A stretch of DNA of 64,000 bases from Chryseobacterium shigense. Lineage in GTDB: Bacteria; Bacteroidota; Bacteroidia; Flavobacteriales; Weeksellaceae. Below the pieces are notes generated by a model. That model was not told where the DNA came from. It ran no database searches and saw nothing but the letters and a program-made list of their open reading frames with translations. This document shows positions 49,634 through 58,731 of the stretch, piece after piece. The stretch lies in NCBI RefSeq assembly GCF_900156575.1, contig NZ_FTNY01000002.1:62001-126000 (forward strand), in the 5' to 3' direction. Each line of letters opens with the position of its first letter. Positions within the stretch are counted from its first letter, which is position 1. The translations under genes were made by a program, and so were the position numbers.

Positions 49634-50749
49634 TTACAACTTTGTAACGGTTAATTTGTAATACGCTGAATTATGAAGATCCAGCTCTATTTTATAGTTT
49701 CCTGCTTCGGATACTTTATAACCCGGATCTCCTTCTACTGTATTTTCAGCATTGAAATAGGTTTGTACAGCTTTTCCTGAAACCAAAGTCTGCTCATCTT
49801 TTTTAGGCTGGAATTTCATTGCCCAATCATCATTAGCCCTGAATTTAAATACTCCGGTACTGCTCAGCATAATGGAGTTGATGACAAAGGTTTTAGAAAC
49901 CGGACTGTAGACAAAATCTGTATCTGAACCCCATCCTGTAGGTGTAGCATCCCCAATTACTCCAAAATTGGCAAGCATAGAAGAATAAGTGTTGTTAGCC
50001 CAATCTACTTTCATGTAGAAGGTTCCTGCTGAAGCCGGCACAATATCCGACCCGTCCGCAACCAATTTTCCGGTTTTTGTTCCGTCATCACCTTTATTCC
50101 CCGGCCAATCCTGATTGATCGTAAATTTGTACTTACCGTTATCACCTGTTGGATTGCTAATCCAGATAAATCCTCTGTAACTGTCATTCTTTTCAGGGGA
50201 AAACAGATTAGGAGAATTAGCCGGAGTCCAGCTTGCATAACCGGCTGCCCCTGCATAGGCACCCGGAACATTGATCTTAGGATAAATAATATCCGGATTA
50301 GGGGTAAACGGTGTTATTTTAACATCTATTACATTGGAATAAAACGGAGCAGTTCCCACTGAAGTTATAAGCCTTGCTTCAATATCATTAGCTGTATCGG
50401 AAACAGCTCCAATATTAAACATGATGGTATTCAGTGCAGCGTGTGTAATTCCTCCTGAAACAGCATCTTTATCAAAATTAAAAGTCGTACTGTTCTTGAA
50501 ACCCGTTCCCTTCAGCGCAAATTCTATTTGCTGTGCCGGAACAGAAGCAATGTTAAAACCTGCTTTCGTCCATGAAAATGAGATGGAGGTTTCGGCTCCT
50601 TTAAGCTCATCGAGTACCACAGCGTTTTTGTCTGCTGATACTTTTGCCGCTGTTGTTTCACTGATTACGGCACGATCCTCGTCTTTTTCACAAGAAACAG
50701 CCAACACTCCTACGAAAAGAGCTATCCATATTTTAAAAAGATTCTTCAT
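49634..50749 (-). CDS. susE: SusE/SusF-family starch-binding outer membrane lipoprotein
   Basis: A 371-residue lipoprotein (lipobox LAVSC, Cys20). The N-terminal domain (about 25-150; DELKGAETSISFSWTKAGFN) is the immunoglobulin-like SusE domain. Two starch-binding-type modules follow: about 160-255 (YRGFIWISNPTGDNGKYKFTINQDW) and about 260-371 (GVIGDATPTGWGSDTDF, FKFRANDDWAMKF). It probably tethers maltooligosaccharides at the cell surface next to SusC/SusD. It has only two such modules, like SusE, not three as in SusF. Confidence 0.93.
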   Translation of the reverse strand: MKNLFKIWIALFVGVLAVSCEKDEDRAVISETTAAKVSADKNAVVLDELKGAETSISFSWTKAGFNIASVPAQQIEFALKGTGFKNSTTFNFDKDAVSGGITHAALNTIMFNIGAVSDTANDIEARLITSVGTAPFYSNVIDVKITPFTPNPDIIYPKINVPGAYAGAAGYASWTPANSPNLFSPEKNDSYRGFIWISNPTGDNGKYKFTINQDWPGNKGDDGTKTGKLVADGSDIVPASAGTFYMKVDWANNTYSSMLANFGVIGDATPTGWGSDTDFVYSPVSKTFVINSIMLSSTGVFKFRANDDWAMKFQPKKDEQTLVSGKAVQTYFNAENTVEGDPGYKVSEAGNYKIELDLHNSAYYKLTVTKL

Positions 50750-50760
50750 TTTGTTGTTTT

Positions 50761-52374
50761 TTAATAACCAGGATTCTGAGATAAATTAGGATTTAAATTA
50801 CGATACTTGTTCGGTATCGGGAAAAGTAATCTGGATTCCTGCAGATTTCCACCGCCCATACTTCCGCCTTTCCATTGCCATGTATACCCTGAGAGATATT
50901 TTCCGAAACGAATCAGATCCTGACGTCTGTATCCTTCCCAATATAGCTCTCTTGCTCTTTCGTTCAGGATAAAATCAGGTGTAAGTGCTGACTGCTGTAC
51001 CGTAGGTGCAAGAGCTCTTGTTCTAAGTGCATTGATGTAGTTTAAAGCTGTTGCCAGACTTCCTTTTCCATTAACTACTGCAAGTTCAGCATACATCAAA
51101 TAAGCATCTGCCATTCTGAATAGTGGAAAATCTGCATCTACAAAATTAGCATCACTTCCATTGGCACCTGTAGACGTCTTATTGGAGAATTTGGTCAGTT
51201 TTGTTCCCTGATCAAATTTCAGATAATCGGAAATGGAAGCTGGATCAGTATTTCCTGCTACTTTCATGATTCTCGGGTCTGTACTTCCGGCTGACTGCAT
51301 AAATTCCTGTCTCACTCTGTATCCCTGCCATCCGAAGTCTACCCCTAAGGTTACTCCTACTTCATTGGTACAGTTGGCATGCACAAGGAATGTAGTTCCT
51401 CCATAAGTTCGTGTTCTAACCCCATCAAATGCGATAGGGAAAATGATTTCCTCCTGAGCACCATTGATATGATTATCTGCTTTAAATAAGCTAGCATAAG
51501 GAATCTGGGCTATTTTATAAGTGGAGCCAATTACTTTTTCTACTTCCGCCAGTGCTTCAGTACTTTTATCTGTACCGGTATATACTTTGGCGTTCAGATA
51601 TAATTTGGCTTTCAGCATCCAGATTGCTGCTTTATCTGCTCTTCCATATTCATTCATTCTCGGAGCAGGTAATTCACCTTCTATAGCATTCAATTCATTG
51701 ATTACATAATTGAACATGAAATCTCTGGTCTGCATAATGGGCTTCGTAAGCAGAGCATCATTTTCTGTAGCAAAAGGCATTTTCCCATAAATATCTATCG
51801 CGTGATAGTAGGATAAAGCTCTTAAAAACCTCACCTCAGCTCTATACGTTTTAATCTGGGCCTTTAACTCTTCTGAAACTCCTCTTGAGGCCAGCTTTTC
51901 ATCGGTTGTTTCTCTTAGATATTCATTAACAAGGCTTATTTGGAAAAATACTCTTGCGAAAAAAGCTTCGTTGAAAACATTATCTGCATTCCAGTTATTG
52001 AAATTCAGATCCTTGATGGTGGGGTTATCACTTTCTCCCCAGGCAATAATAGCCTCATCTGTAGTCAATTCCTGCAGCTGCCAGTATCCTCTTAAGTATT
52101 GTGAAAAACCTTCATTCGGACCTCCGTCTTCTTCAGCACCCAAATCAGATTCTCCGTTTCCTGCCTTCTGACCTGTTACAGCCAGTCCTGCATATATTTT
52201 AGCAAGAAATTGTTTATAAGAAGCCGGATTGGCATAAAATTGTTCTGATGTATATAATTCGTCGTCGTTTACTTCAACATCCAGATCGTTTAAGCAAGAT
52301 GAAGTTGTAAAAAGAAATAAACCCGCAATGGCTAAATTTCTTAATTTAAATATTTTTGTTCTGTTAAGTTTCAT
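50761..52374 (-). CDS. susD: SusD/RagB-family nutrient-binding lipoprotein
   Basis: A 537-residue outer membrane lipoprotein (lipobox TSSC, Cys27). TPR-like helices scaffold the ligand site: the EVRFLRALSYYHAIDIYGKMPFA segment and AIWMLKAKLYLNA are standard SusD motifs, and NERARELYWEGYRRQDLIRFGKY is the C-terminal SusD/RagB signature. It forms the lid over the SusC barrel. It begins 12 bases after susC. Confidence 0.96.
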   Translation of the reverse strand: MKLNRTKIFKLRNLAIAGLFLFTTSSCLNDLDVEVNDDELYTSEQFYANPASYKQFLAKIYAGLAVTGQKAGNGESDLGAEEDGGPNEGFSQYLRGYWQLQELTTDEAIIAWGESDNPTIKDLNFNNWNADNVFNEAFFARVFFQISLVNEYLRETTDEKLASRGVSEELKAQIKTYRAEVRFLRALSYYHAIDIYGKMPFATENDALLTKPIMQTRDFMFNYVINELNAIEGELPAPRMNEYGRADKAAIWMLKAKLYLNAKVYTGTDKSTEALAEVEKVIGSTYKIAQIPYASLFKADNHINGAQEEIIFPIAFDGVRTRTYGGTTFLVHANCTNEVGVTLGVDFGWQGYRVRQEFMQSAGSTDPRIMKVAGNTDPASISDYLKFDQGTKLTKFSNKTSTGANGSDANFVDADFPLFRMADAYLMYAELAVVNGKGSLATALNYINALRTRALAPTVQQSALTPDFILNERARELYWEGYRRQDLIRFGKYLSGYTWQWKGGSMGGGNLQESRLLFPIPNKYRNLNPNLSQNPGY

Positions 52375-52386
52375 TGTAAAAGCGGA

Positions 52387-55101
52387 TTAAAAATTAGCAT
52401 TAATACCTAAAGTAAACATTCTGGCTCTCGGATAGATCGAATTATCAACCCCGTTATTAAAGATTTCCGGATCAAGGTTTTTGTACTTCGTAATAATAAG
52501 AACATTCTGTGCTGCACCATACACCCTTAGGGATGCATTATTTCCTATAAAATTCTTAAAGGTATATCCTACGGTAACATTGTCCAGCTTCAGGAAACTT
52601 CCGTTCTTCACATAATAATCAGACATTTTATTTGCTGTTATAAAATGTGTGGAATTGAAATCTACAGGAGCATTATTAATTGTATTGTCTACCGTGTTGT
52701 TGATATTTCCTACATGAGATCTGTCTGCAGAAATCTGATCATACACATAGTTTCCGATACTTGCTCTCCAGCCCATTGAAAAATCCCAGTTTTTGCCGAT
52801 GGTCGCATTGGTCATTAGTCCCATTGTTACATCTGCCTGAGGTTTTTTGTAATTGTATTTATCCGCAGAAGTTATGGTTCCGTCCCCATTTCTGTCTACA
52901 TAGGCTCCTTCTACCGGTCTTCCGTTGGAATCATAAATCTGCTGATATACCCAGAATGCGTAAGGAGAATAGCCTTCTCTGAACGTCTGTACAAAACCTC
53001 CTAAACCAACTCCTCCTTTATCAATACCATTCACTTCAAGCTGTTTTATATCTATTTTATTGTAGGATACATTATAGTTGAAGTTCAGGGTAAAATTCTC
53101 CTTCTGAATGGCTTTTACGTCCAATCCAAGATCAATGCCTTTAGACTGAAGCTTCCCTATGTTTTTAGGTCCTATAATTCTTAAGTTCTCCAAAGGTCCT
53201 TCCGGTACTATAGATAACAAATCTTTTGTATCTGCCATATAAAAGTCCAATGTACCTTTGATTCTATTTCGTAAGAATCCGAAATCCAGTCCTAGATTAT
53301 ATTTTAAACTTTCTTCCCATTTAAGGTTTTGATTGTATCCGTTTGCTTTGGCAATTTCATAAAATGTGTTTCCAAACTGATAGTAAAGCGTTGAGGAAAC
53401 ATTATACGTTTTAAAATAATCATATCTGTACACTCCAATATCCTGCTGCCCGGTTTTACCAACACTGGCTCTAAGCTTTAAATCTGAAATGGTATTGTTT
53501 CCATTTAAGAAATTTTCTTCCGAAATTTTCCATGCTGCAGCAACGCCTCCAAAGTCACCCCATCTGTTATCCTTACTGAAACGGGAAGATCCGTCTCTTC
53601 TGTAATTTATGGTAAGCAAGTACTTACTAGCAAACCCCAGGTTTAATCTTCCAAAGAAAGCCTGTAAGTTTACATCTGGCTTGGAATCAGGATTATAAAA
53701 GTTATTTTCAGGATCAAGGCTGTATAATAAGGTATTCCCTGATGCAGAACTTACTTTATGATAGTTCTGATACTCATAACCTCCCATAGCCTCCAGATTG
53801 AATTTCCCGAAAGTTTTGGTATAGTTTAACTGAACGTTTGCATTCTTGTTCAGGATACTTTCATCAGAATAGGAATCTTCTCCATAGAATCCGAATACAT
53901 TTTTAACGGAATAATAGCCATTTCTTGAATATGGATTGGTGGTAACATGCCCGTCCAGTTCTTTACTGTCAAGACCTGCATTGACGATCAATCTTAAATC
54001 TGGAAGGAAATGAAATTTATAGTCCATATTGATGTTTCCGAAAAATCGTTTGAAATTCTGAACATCACTTTTATTTCTAAGCATGCTGACAGGGTTAGAC
54101 ACCCCTACCGGTCTGTTGGTAGCAGCAGCAATCCATTCTCTATATCCTCCATAAGGAGAATTGGCATCTAATACAGATTGTGTCGGATCATAAGAAATTG
54201 CATTTTTTATAGCATCCTCATTCCCTTTATTTTGAAAATTATAAGAATAAGTCCCTGTAATATTGAATTTAAGATGATCATCAAAGAAGCTGGGACTTAA
54301 TGCAACGTTAGCTGTAGTTCTTCTGAATCTGGACGTAATCAGTAATCCTGAATTATCCATATTGTCTACGGAAAAACGTGCAGGAACTTTCCCAAACAGA
54401 CTTCCTGAAACTGAAGCATTAATATCTGAAGTCACCGAAGTTCTGAAAATTTCGTCTTGCCAGTCTGTATTAGCTGTGCCCAGCAAATTAGCTTTTCCAG
54501 GGGCATACTGATTAACAATACTTCTGAATTCATCTCCTGAATACACCTTAATTTTTTTAGCCAATGTATTAACTGTCGTAAAGGCATTCAATGAGACACG
54601 AAGTTTTTTACTTCCCTTCTTAGTTGTAATCAGGATAACCCCATTAGAACCTCTTGAACCATAAATAGCAGTAGATGCTGCATCTTTCAGAATAGAAAAA
54701 GACTCAATATCATTTGGATTAATGGTAGACAATGAAACTCCGTCGAGCGGTAAACCATCTACAACCAGCAATGGATCATTACTGGCATTCAGAGATGATC
54801 CTCCCCTGATTCTGATTGTAGCTTCACTTCCTGGTGTACCTGATTGGGTGATCGTTAAACCGGCAGATCTACCGTTGATAAGACCTTCGGCCGTAGTTAC
54901 AGCCCCTTTGTTAAAGTCTGCAGTAGACAAAGCAGTGATGGAACCTGTTAAATCAGATTTCTTCTGCTTCCCATATCCAATCAATACAACCTCCTCGATT
55001 TTTTTCTCTTTGGTTGTAGAGTCTTGGGTCTGTGCATGTATCATTGAGCCTGCCAATAGAAAAGCAGGTGCAATTTTTAATACCGTTGTAAAATTTTTCA
55101 C
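52387..55101 (-). CDS. susC: SusC/RagA-family TonB-linked outer membrane transporter
   Basis: A 904-residue outer membrane transporter. Signal peptide to about residue 24; the Ton-box/plug signature EEVVLIGYGKQKKSDLTGSI follows directly at about 35. The carboxypeptidase-like N-terminal domain found in most SusC proteins is absent. The plug includes PLLVVDGLPLDG and ILKDAASTAIYGSRGSNGVILITTKKG; the barrel ends MFTLGINANF. It imports oligosaccharides with energy from TonB. The only possible start that keeps the signal peptide is GTG 55101: an in-frame TAA lies five codons upstream and there is no ATG between. Confidence 0.95.
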   Translation of the reverse strand: MKNFTTVLKIAPAFLLAGSMIHAQTQDSTTKEKKIEEVVLIGYGKQKKSDLTGSITALSTADFNKGAVTTAEGLINGRSAGLTITQSGTPGSEATIRIRGGSSLNASNDPLLVVDGLPLDGVSLSTINPNDIESFSILKDAASTAIYGSRGSNGVILITTKKGSKKLRVSLNAFTTVNTLAKKIKVYSGDEFRSIVNQYAPGKANLLGTANTDWQDEIFRTSVTSDINASVSGSLFGKVPARFSVDNMDNSGLLITSRFRRTTANVALSPSFFDDHLKFNITGTYSYNFQNKGNEDAIKNAISYDPTQSVLDANSPYGGYREWIAAATNRPVGVSNPVSMLRNKSDVQNFKRFFGNINMDYKFHFLPDLRLIVNAGLDSKELDGHVTTNPYSRNGYYSVKNVFGFYGEDSYSDESILNKNANVQLNYTKTFGKFNLEAMGGYEYQNYHKVSSASGNTLLYSLDPENNFYNPDSKPDVNLQAFFGRLNLGFASKYLLTINYRRDGSSRFSKDNRWGDFGGVAAAWKISEENFLNGNNTISDLKLRASVGKTGQQDIGVYRYDYFKTYNVSSTLYYQFGNTFYEIAKANGYNQNLKWEESLKYNLGLDFGFLRNRIKGTLDFYMADTKDLLSIVPEGPLENLRIIGPKNIGKLQSKGIDLGLDVKAIQKENFTLNFNYNVSYNKIDIKQLEVNGIDKGGVGLGGFVQTFREGYSPYAFWVYQQIYDSNGRPVEGAYVDRNGDGTITSADKYNYKKPQADVTMGLMTNATIGKNWDFSMGWRASIGNYVYDQISADRSHVGNINNTVDNTINNAPVDFNSTHFITANKMSDYYVKNGSFLKLDNVTVGYTFKNFIGNNASLRVYGAAQNVLIITKYKNLDPEIFNNGVDNSIYPRARMFTLGINANF

Positions 55102-55401
55102 AATATCGTTTTTTTAGTTTCGTTTTTTAAGTAAAGCTGTCTGGTCAGCATTGCAATTTATAAAAAAAATATAATTATCATAATATTATCAAAAATTAAG
55201 ATAATTTTCCGTAAATTGCTTGTCTGTAAAATATTAAAACCCTGTTTTACAGAAGATTGTATTACTATATGCAAAACATAGCATCCGTAAAACTTAACAA
55301 TAAGTTAAACATTTGTTTAACTAAATATAATATTAAAGGGTTTCCGGAGATCAAAAAATTTATTAAACAGGAAGCTTACAGCATTTTCGGCAGATAATCC
55401 T
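55102..55401. promoter_or_regulatory. susC-metG divergent spacer with three palindromes
   Basis: About 300 bases without a gene. TCTGTAAAA-N13-TTTTACAGA (55223-55253) and AGTTAAAC-ATTT-GTTTAACT (55303-55322) are perfect palindromes, with TTAAC-AATAA-GTTAA next to the second (55294-55308). They are good candidates for operators of the starch locus regulator, which is not in this window. Confidence 0.55.
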
Positions 55402-55409
55402 TATCTTTG
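55402..55409 (+). promoter_or_regulatory. -7 promoter box of metG
   Basis: TATCTTTG is an exact TAnnTTTG match, 21 bases before the ATG. Confidence 0.6.
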
Positions 55410-55430
55410 CCGTTAAAAATTTACTATAAA

Positions 55431-57467
55431 ATGTCAAACAGAAAGATGATTACGGCAGCTTTGCCTTATGCAAACGGACCGGTTCATATAGGACATTTGG
55501 CAGGTGTATATATTCCTGCGGATGTCTACGCAAGATTTCAAAGAAGATTAGGAAAAGATGTAGCGTTTATCTGCGGGTCGGATGAGCACGGAATCCCTAT
55601 TACCATCAGAGCAAAAAAAGAGGGAGTAACTCCACAGGATATCGTAGATAAGTACCACGAGATCATTAAAAAATCTTTTTCGGACCTTGGAATTTCATTT
55701 GATGAATATTCAAGAACGACTTCTAAAAAGCATTATGAAACAAGTCAGGATTTCTTTAAAGTTCTTTATGAAAAAGGGAAATTCACGGAAGAAGTTTCAG
55801 AGCAGTATTTTGATGAGCAAGCCGGAGAATTCCTGGCAGACCGATACATTGTTGGGACTTGTCCGAACTGTGGCAATGAAAATGCTTATGGAGACCAGTG
55901 TGAAAAGTGCGGATCTACTCTGTCACCTTCAGAGCTGATCAATCCAAAATCGATGTTAAGCGGAAACGTTCCGATCCTGAAAGATACCAAAAACTGGTAC
56001 CTTCCTTTAAATGAATATGAAGATTTCTTAAACGAGTGGATCATAGAAGGTCATAAGGATGACTGGAAACCTAATGTATACGGACAGGTTAAATCATGGT
56101 TAAATGACGGTCTTAAGCCACGTGCTATGACGAGAGACCTGAACTGGGGAGTTCCTGTTCCGCTTCCGAATGCAGAGGGGAAAGTACTTTATGTTTGGTT
56201 TGATGCTCCAATTGGCTATATTTCTTTCACTCAGGAATGGGCAGAGAAAAACGGAAAAGACTGGAAAGATTACTGGCAGAGTGAAAGCAGCGACCTTGTT
56301 CATTTCATCGGAAAGGATAATATTGTATTCCACTGTATTATTTTCCCTGCGATGATGAAGGCTCACGGAGACTATATCATGCCGAAAAATGTTCCTGCCT
56401 TTGAATTCTTAAACCTTGAAAATGATAAGATCTCAACGTCAAGAAACTGGGCGGTTTGGGCGCACGAATATGTGGAAGAATTCCCGGGACAACAGGATGT
56501 TTTAAGATATGCGCTTCTTTCATCGGCTCCGGAAACAAAAGATAATAATTTTACATGGAAAGATTTCCAGACTAAAAATAATTCTGAATTAGTAAACAAA
56601 TTTGGAAATTTCATTAATAGAGTTATCTCTTTCACAACCAACAATTTCGAAGGAAAAGTTCCCAATGGGACTTTAGACGACGAAAGTAAAAATGCTATTA
56701 AAACGGCGGTTGAAGACGTTAATAACTATTTGGAAAAATATGAATTCAGAAATGCATTGAATGCGTTTATGGCATTAGTAGATTATGGAAATCTATATCT
56801 ACAAAATGCAGAACCTTGGAAAACAATAAAAGAGGACCGTAATAAAGCTGGTCAGGCATTATTTGTGGGAGCACAAATTGCAGCAGTTGTAGCTCAGCTA
56901 TGCGAACCTTTTATGCCATTCTCCGCTGAAAAATTATTCGGATATTTTAATATTGAGAAGAAGAATTGGAGCGAAATACAAAATACTGAAATCCATATTG
57001 AAGTTGGTCATGAAATAGAAAATGCACCATTATTATTCAATAAAATTGAAGATAGCGTGATCGAAGCTCAGATTGAAAAGCTTGAACAAACGAAACAAAA
57101 CAATAAAAAAACAAACCCTAACGCTAACCCTATGAAAGAAGAAATTTCTTTTGATGATTTTACGAAAATAGACCTTAGAACTGCCACCATTTTAGAAGCT
57201 GAAAAAGTTGAAAAAGCGGATAAATTACTGAAGTTTAAAGTAGATACCGGGGTTGATATCAGAACTGTGGTTTCAGGGGTTGCAGAAAGCTTCACACCGG
57301 AAGAACTGATTGGAAAACAGGTGATGATCTTACTGAACCTTGCTCCGAGAAAAATCAGAGGAATTGAATCTCAGGGAATGTTCTTATTAACAACAAAACC
57401 AGACGGAAAACTGTCTTTCGTAACACCGGATGACAGCAATGTAGAAAATGGTATTGAGATAGGATAA
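55431..57467 (+). CDS. metG: methionyl-tRNA synthetase
   Basis: A 678-residue class I synthetase. HIGH motif at 19-22 (PVHIGHLAG), the KMSKS-type loop as KISTSRNW, and a zinc knuckle of four cysteines (CPNCGN...CEKCGS). After an Asn/Lys-rich linker (about 560-580), a C-terminal EMAP-II-like tRNA-binding domain (DDFTKIDLRTATILEAEKV) supports dimerisation and tRNA binding. The start is ATG 55431; an upstream TTG in frame is part of the promoter. No riboswitch or T-box seen. Confidence 0.97.
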   Translation: MSNRKMITAALPYANGPVHIGHLAGVYIPADVYARFQRRLGKDVAFICGSDEHGIPITIRAKKEGVTPQDIVDKYHEIIKKSFSDLGISFDEYSRTTSKKHYETSQDFFKVLYEKGKFTEEVSEQYFDEQAGEFLADRYIVGTCPNCGNENAYGDQCEKCGSTLSPSELINPKSMLSGNVPILKDTKNWYLPLNEYEDFLNEWIIEGHKDDWKPNVYGQVKSWLNDGLKPRAMTRDLNWGVPVPLPNAEGKVLYVWFDAPIGYISFTQEWAEKNGKDWKDYWQSESSDLVHFIGKDNIVFHCIIFPAMMKAHGDYIMPKNVPAFEFLNLENDKISTSRNWAVWAHEYVEEFPGQQDVLRYALLSSAPETKDNNFTWKDFQTKNNSELVNKFGNFINRVISFTTNNFEGKVPNGTLDDESKNAIKTAVEDVNNYLEKYEFRNALNAFMALVDYGNLYLQNAEPWKTIKEDRNKAGQALFVGAQIAAVVAQLCEPFMPFSAEKLFGYFNIEKKNWSEIQNTEIHIEVGHEIENAPLLFNKIEDSVIEAQIEKLEQTKQNNKKTNPNANPMKEEISFDDFTKIDLRTATILEAEKVEKADKLLKFKVDTGVDIRTVVSGVAESFTPEELIGKQVMILLNLAPRKIRGIESQGMFLLTTKPDGKLSFVTPDDSNVENGIEIG

Positions 57468-57487
57468 TCTATATTGTAAGATAAAGC

Positions 57488-57522
57488 AAAAGACACATGA
57501 TTTTTCATGTGTCTTTTTTATT
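57488..57522 (+). terminator. terminator of metG
   Basis: 13-bp perfect stem AAAAGACACATGA / TCATGTGTCTTTT, loop TTTT, then a T-run. Confidence 0.88.
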
Positions 57523-57530
57523 TTGTTTCT

Positions 57531-57686
57531 GTCATTGCAAGTGCTGGGAAGCAATCTCTCAACTAAAGCTTAAACTTAATGATCTTAAAAACTTCATTTT
57601 AATCTTAATGGTTTAAAAAGAGTACCCATTAAGAAAGAGTTTAGTGATTAAGAATATTAAGATTGATTCGATACGCCCGCAATGAC
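57531..57686. repeat. GTCATTGC-bounded intergenic element (MITE-like)
   Basis: Begins GTCATTGCAAGTGCTGGGAAGCAATCTC and ends CGCCCGCAATGAC, so the ends are an 8-bp inverted repeat. The ends resemble the widespread GTCATTGCGAG...GCAATC intergenic repeats of many bacteria. The interior is AT-rich with no ORF. Confidence 0.55.
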
Positions 57687-57696
57687 GAAAGAATCT

Positions 57697-58401
57697 TTAC
57701 TTCTTGGTCAGTTTTGCCAGGTAAGAATCTTCATCCTGCATTACTTTTTCTATGGTAAATCCATTATTTTCTGCCGCATTTTTCAACGTGGTAAAATCAA
57801 GATAAAGCCATTTGATAGGATCTTCAGATTCTCCTTTATAATGAACGATGTAATCCAATTCGCCATAATAGCCACCTGCCGGAATATAAACGCCTCCGTC
57901 TTCATCACGGTCAAACATGTACAGAATATCTGTACTGTCGATAAGAATTTGTCCGCCGTCATTCACTAAAGCATGCAGTTTGTTGAGATAGGGGTCAATT
58001 TTTTCAAGGCTTTCAAAAACTCCCGTTCCGTTCATCAGAAGCAGAATCGTATCAAAGGGATCTGCAGAAAAATCCAGCATATTTTCACATACTGCTTTTT
58101 TGATTCCTCTCAGCTTACAGACCTCAGTAGATTTTGGTGAAATATCCAGTGCCAAAACATCAAGATTTCTTTCATTCTGAAGGTACAAAGCATGGGAACC
58201 CGCGCCAGCACCAATGTCCAGCACTCTTCCCTGAGCAAGTTCAAGTGCTTTTTGCTCAATATCATTCATATCTTCAAAATCTCTGAAAAGATAGTCTACC
58301 GGAAGCTCATCCAGTTCTGATATTGAAGTTTCCGTCTGCAGATCTTCAGGATTTTCGTTGTGAAAATAATCCCAGATTGCTTTACCCATTAAATCTTTCA
58401 T
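57697..58401 (-). CDS. class I SAM-dependent methyltransferase
   Basis: A 234-residue Rossmann methyltransferase. Motif I is VLDIGAGAGSHAL (about 60-72), with motif II LDVLALDIS and motif IV DTILLLMNGTGVFE. The N-terminal MKDLMGKAIWDYF helix and the acidic segment before motif I are typical of a Bacteroidota group of unknown substrate. Start is ATG 58401; the in-frame TTG at 58422 lies in the promoter. It is an independent transcript with a good promoter. Confidence 0.9.
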   Translation of the reverse strand: MKDLMGKAIWDYFHNENPEDLQTETSISELDELPVDYLFRDFEDMNDIEQKALELAQGRVLDIGAGAGSHALYLQNERNLDVLALDISPKSTEVCKLRGIKKAVCENMLDFSADPFDTILLLMNGTGVFESLEKIDPYLNKLHALVNDGGQILIDSTDILYMFDRDEDGGVYIPAGGYYGELDYIVHYKGESEDPIKWLYLDFTTLKNAAENNGFTIEKVMQDEDSYLAKLTKK

Positions 58402-58419
58402 TGCTGTCTTTAAAAGTGG

Positions 58420-58450
58420 CAAAGATAAGGGTTTCGGGTGCTGATTGCAA
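58420..58450 (-). promoter_or_regulatory. promoter of the methyltransferase gene
   Basis: Minus strand TTG (58450-58448), 20-base spacer, TATCTTTG (58427-58420), an exact flavobacterial consensus, 18 bases before the ATG. Confidence 0.7.
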
Positions 58451-58479
58451 GTTTCAGGGTTCGATATACGGAGTTTGAG

Positions 58480-58645
58480 TGACAGCGTTTTTAGTTGTCA
58501 GCTGTTGGTTTGTAGTGATTAAATCAATCAATAAACGTCCCATATCTGACAACTATACCTGATGTCTCACTTCTGGAATCCTTCATCTGCGTCTTGGCTA
58601 TTGATACAACATTCACTTGCGAAGCAAAATTCACCATTGACATCC
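58480..58645 (+). repeat. copy of the mosaic intergenic repeat
   Basis: GTCAGCTGTTGGTT, GTAGTGATTAAAT, CTGATGTCTCACTTCTGG, GTCTTGGCTATT and CTTGCGAAGCAAAATTCACCATTGAC (58616-58641). Same modules and order as the minus strand of 25822-25965, and partly 22783-22893. No gene in this 330-base gap. Confidence 0.65.
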
Positions 58646-58731
58646 ATATCGTATAAAAGTCCAAATCTAAGACTCCAGTTTTAAACTGCGAAATCCATAA
58701 TCCCTTTTATCTAAAATCCCCTATCTGCAAC

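Noticed and set aside
55102..55430. SAM or T-box riboswitch upstream of metG
   Set aside because: None of the conserved cores could be seen, and the promoter lies only about 20 bases before the ATG, leaving no room.
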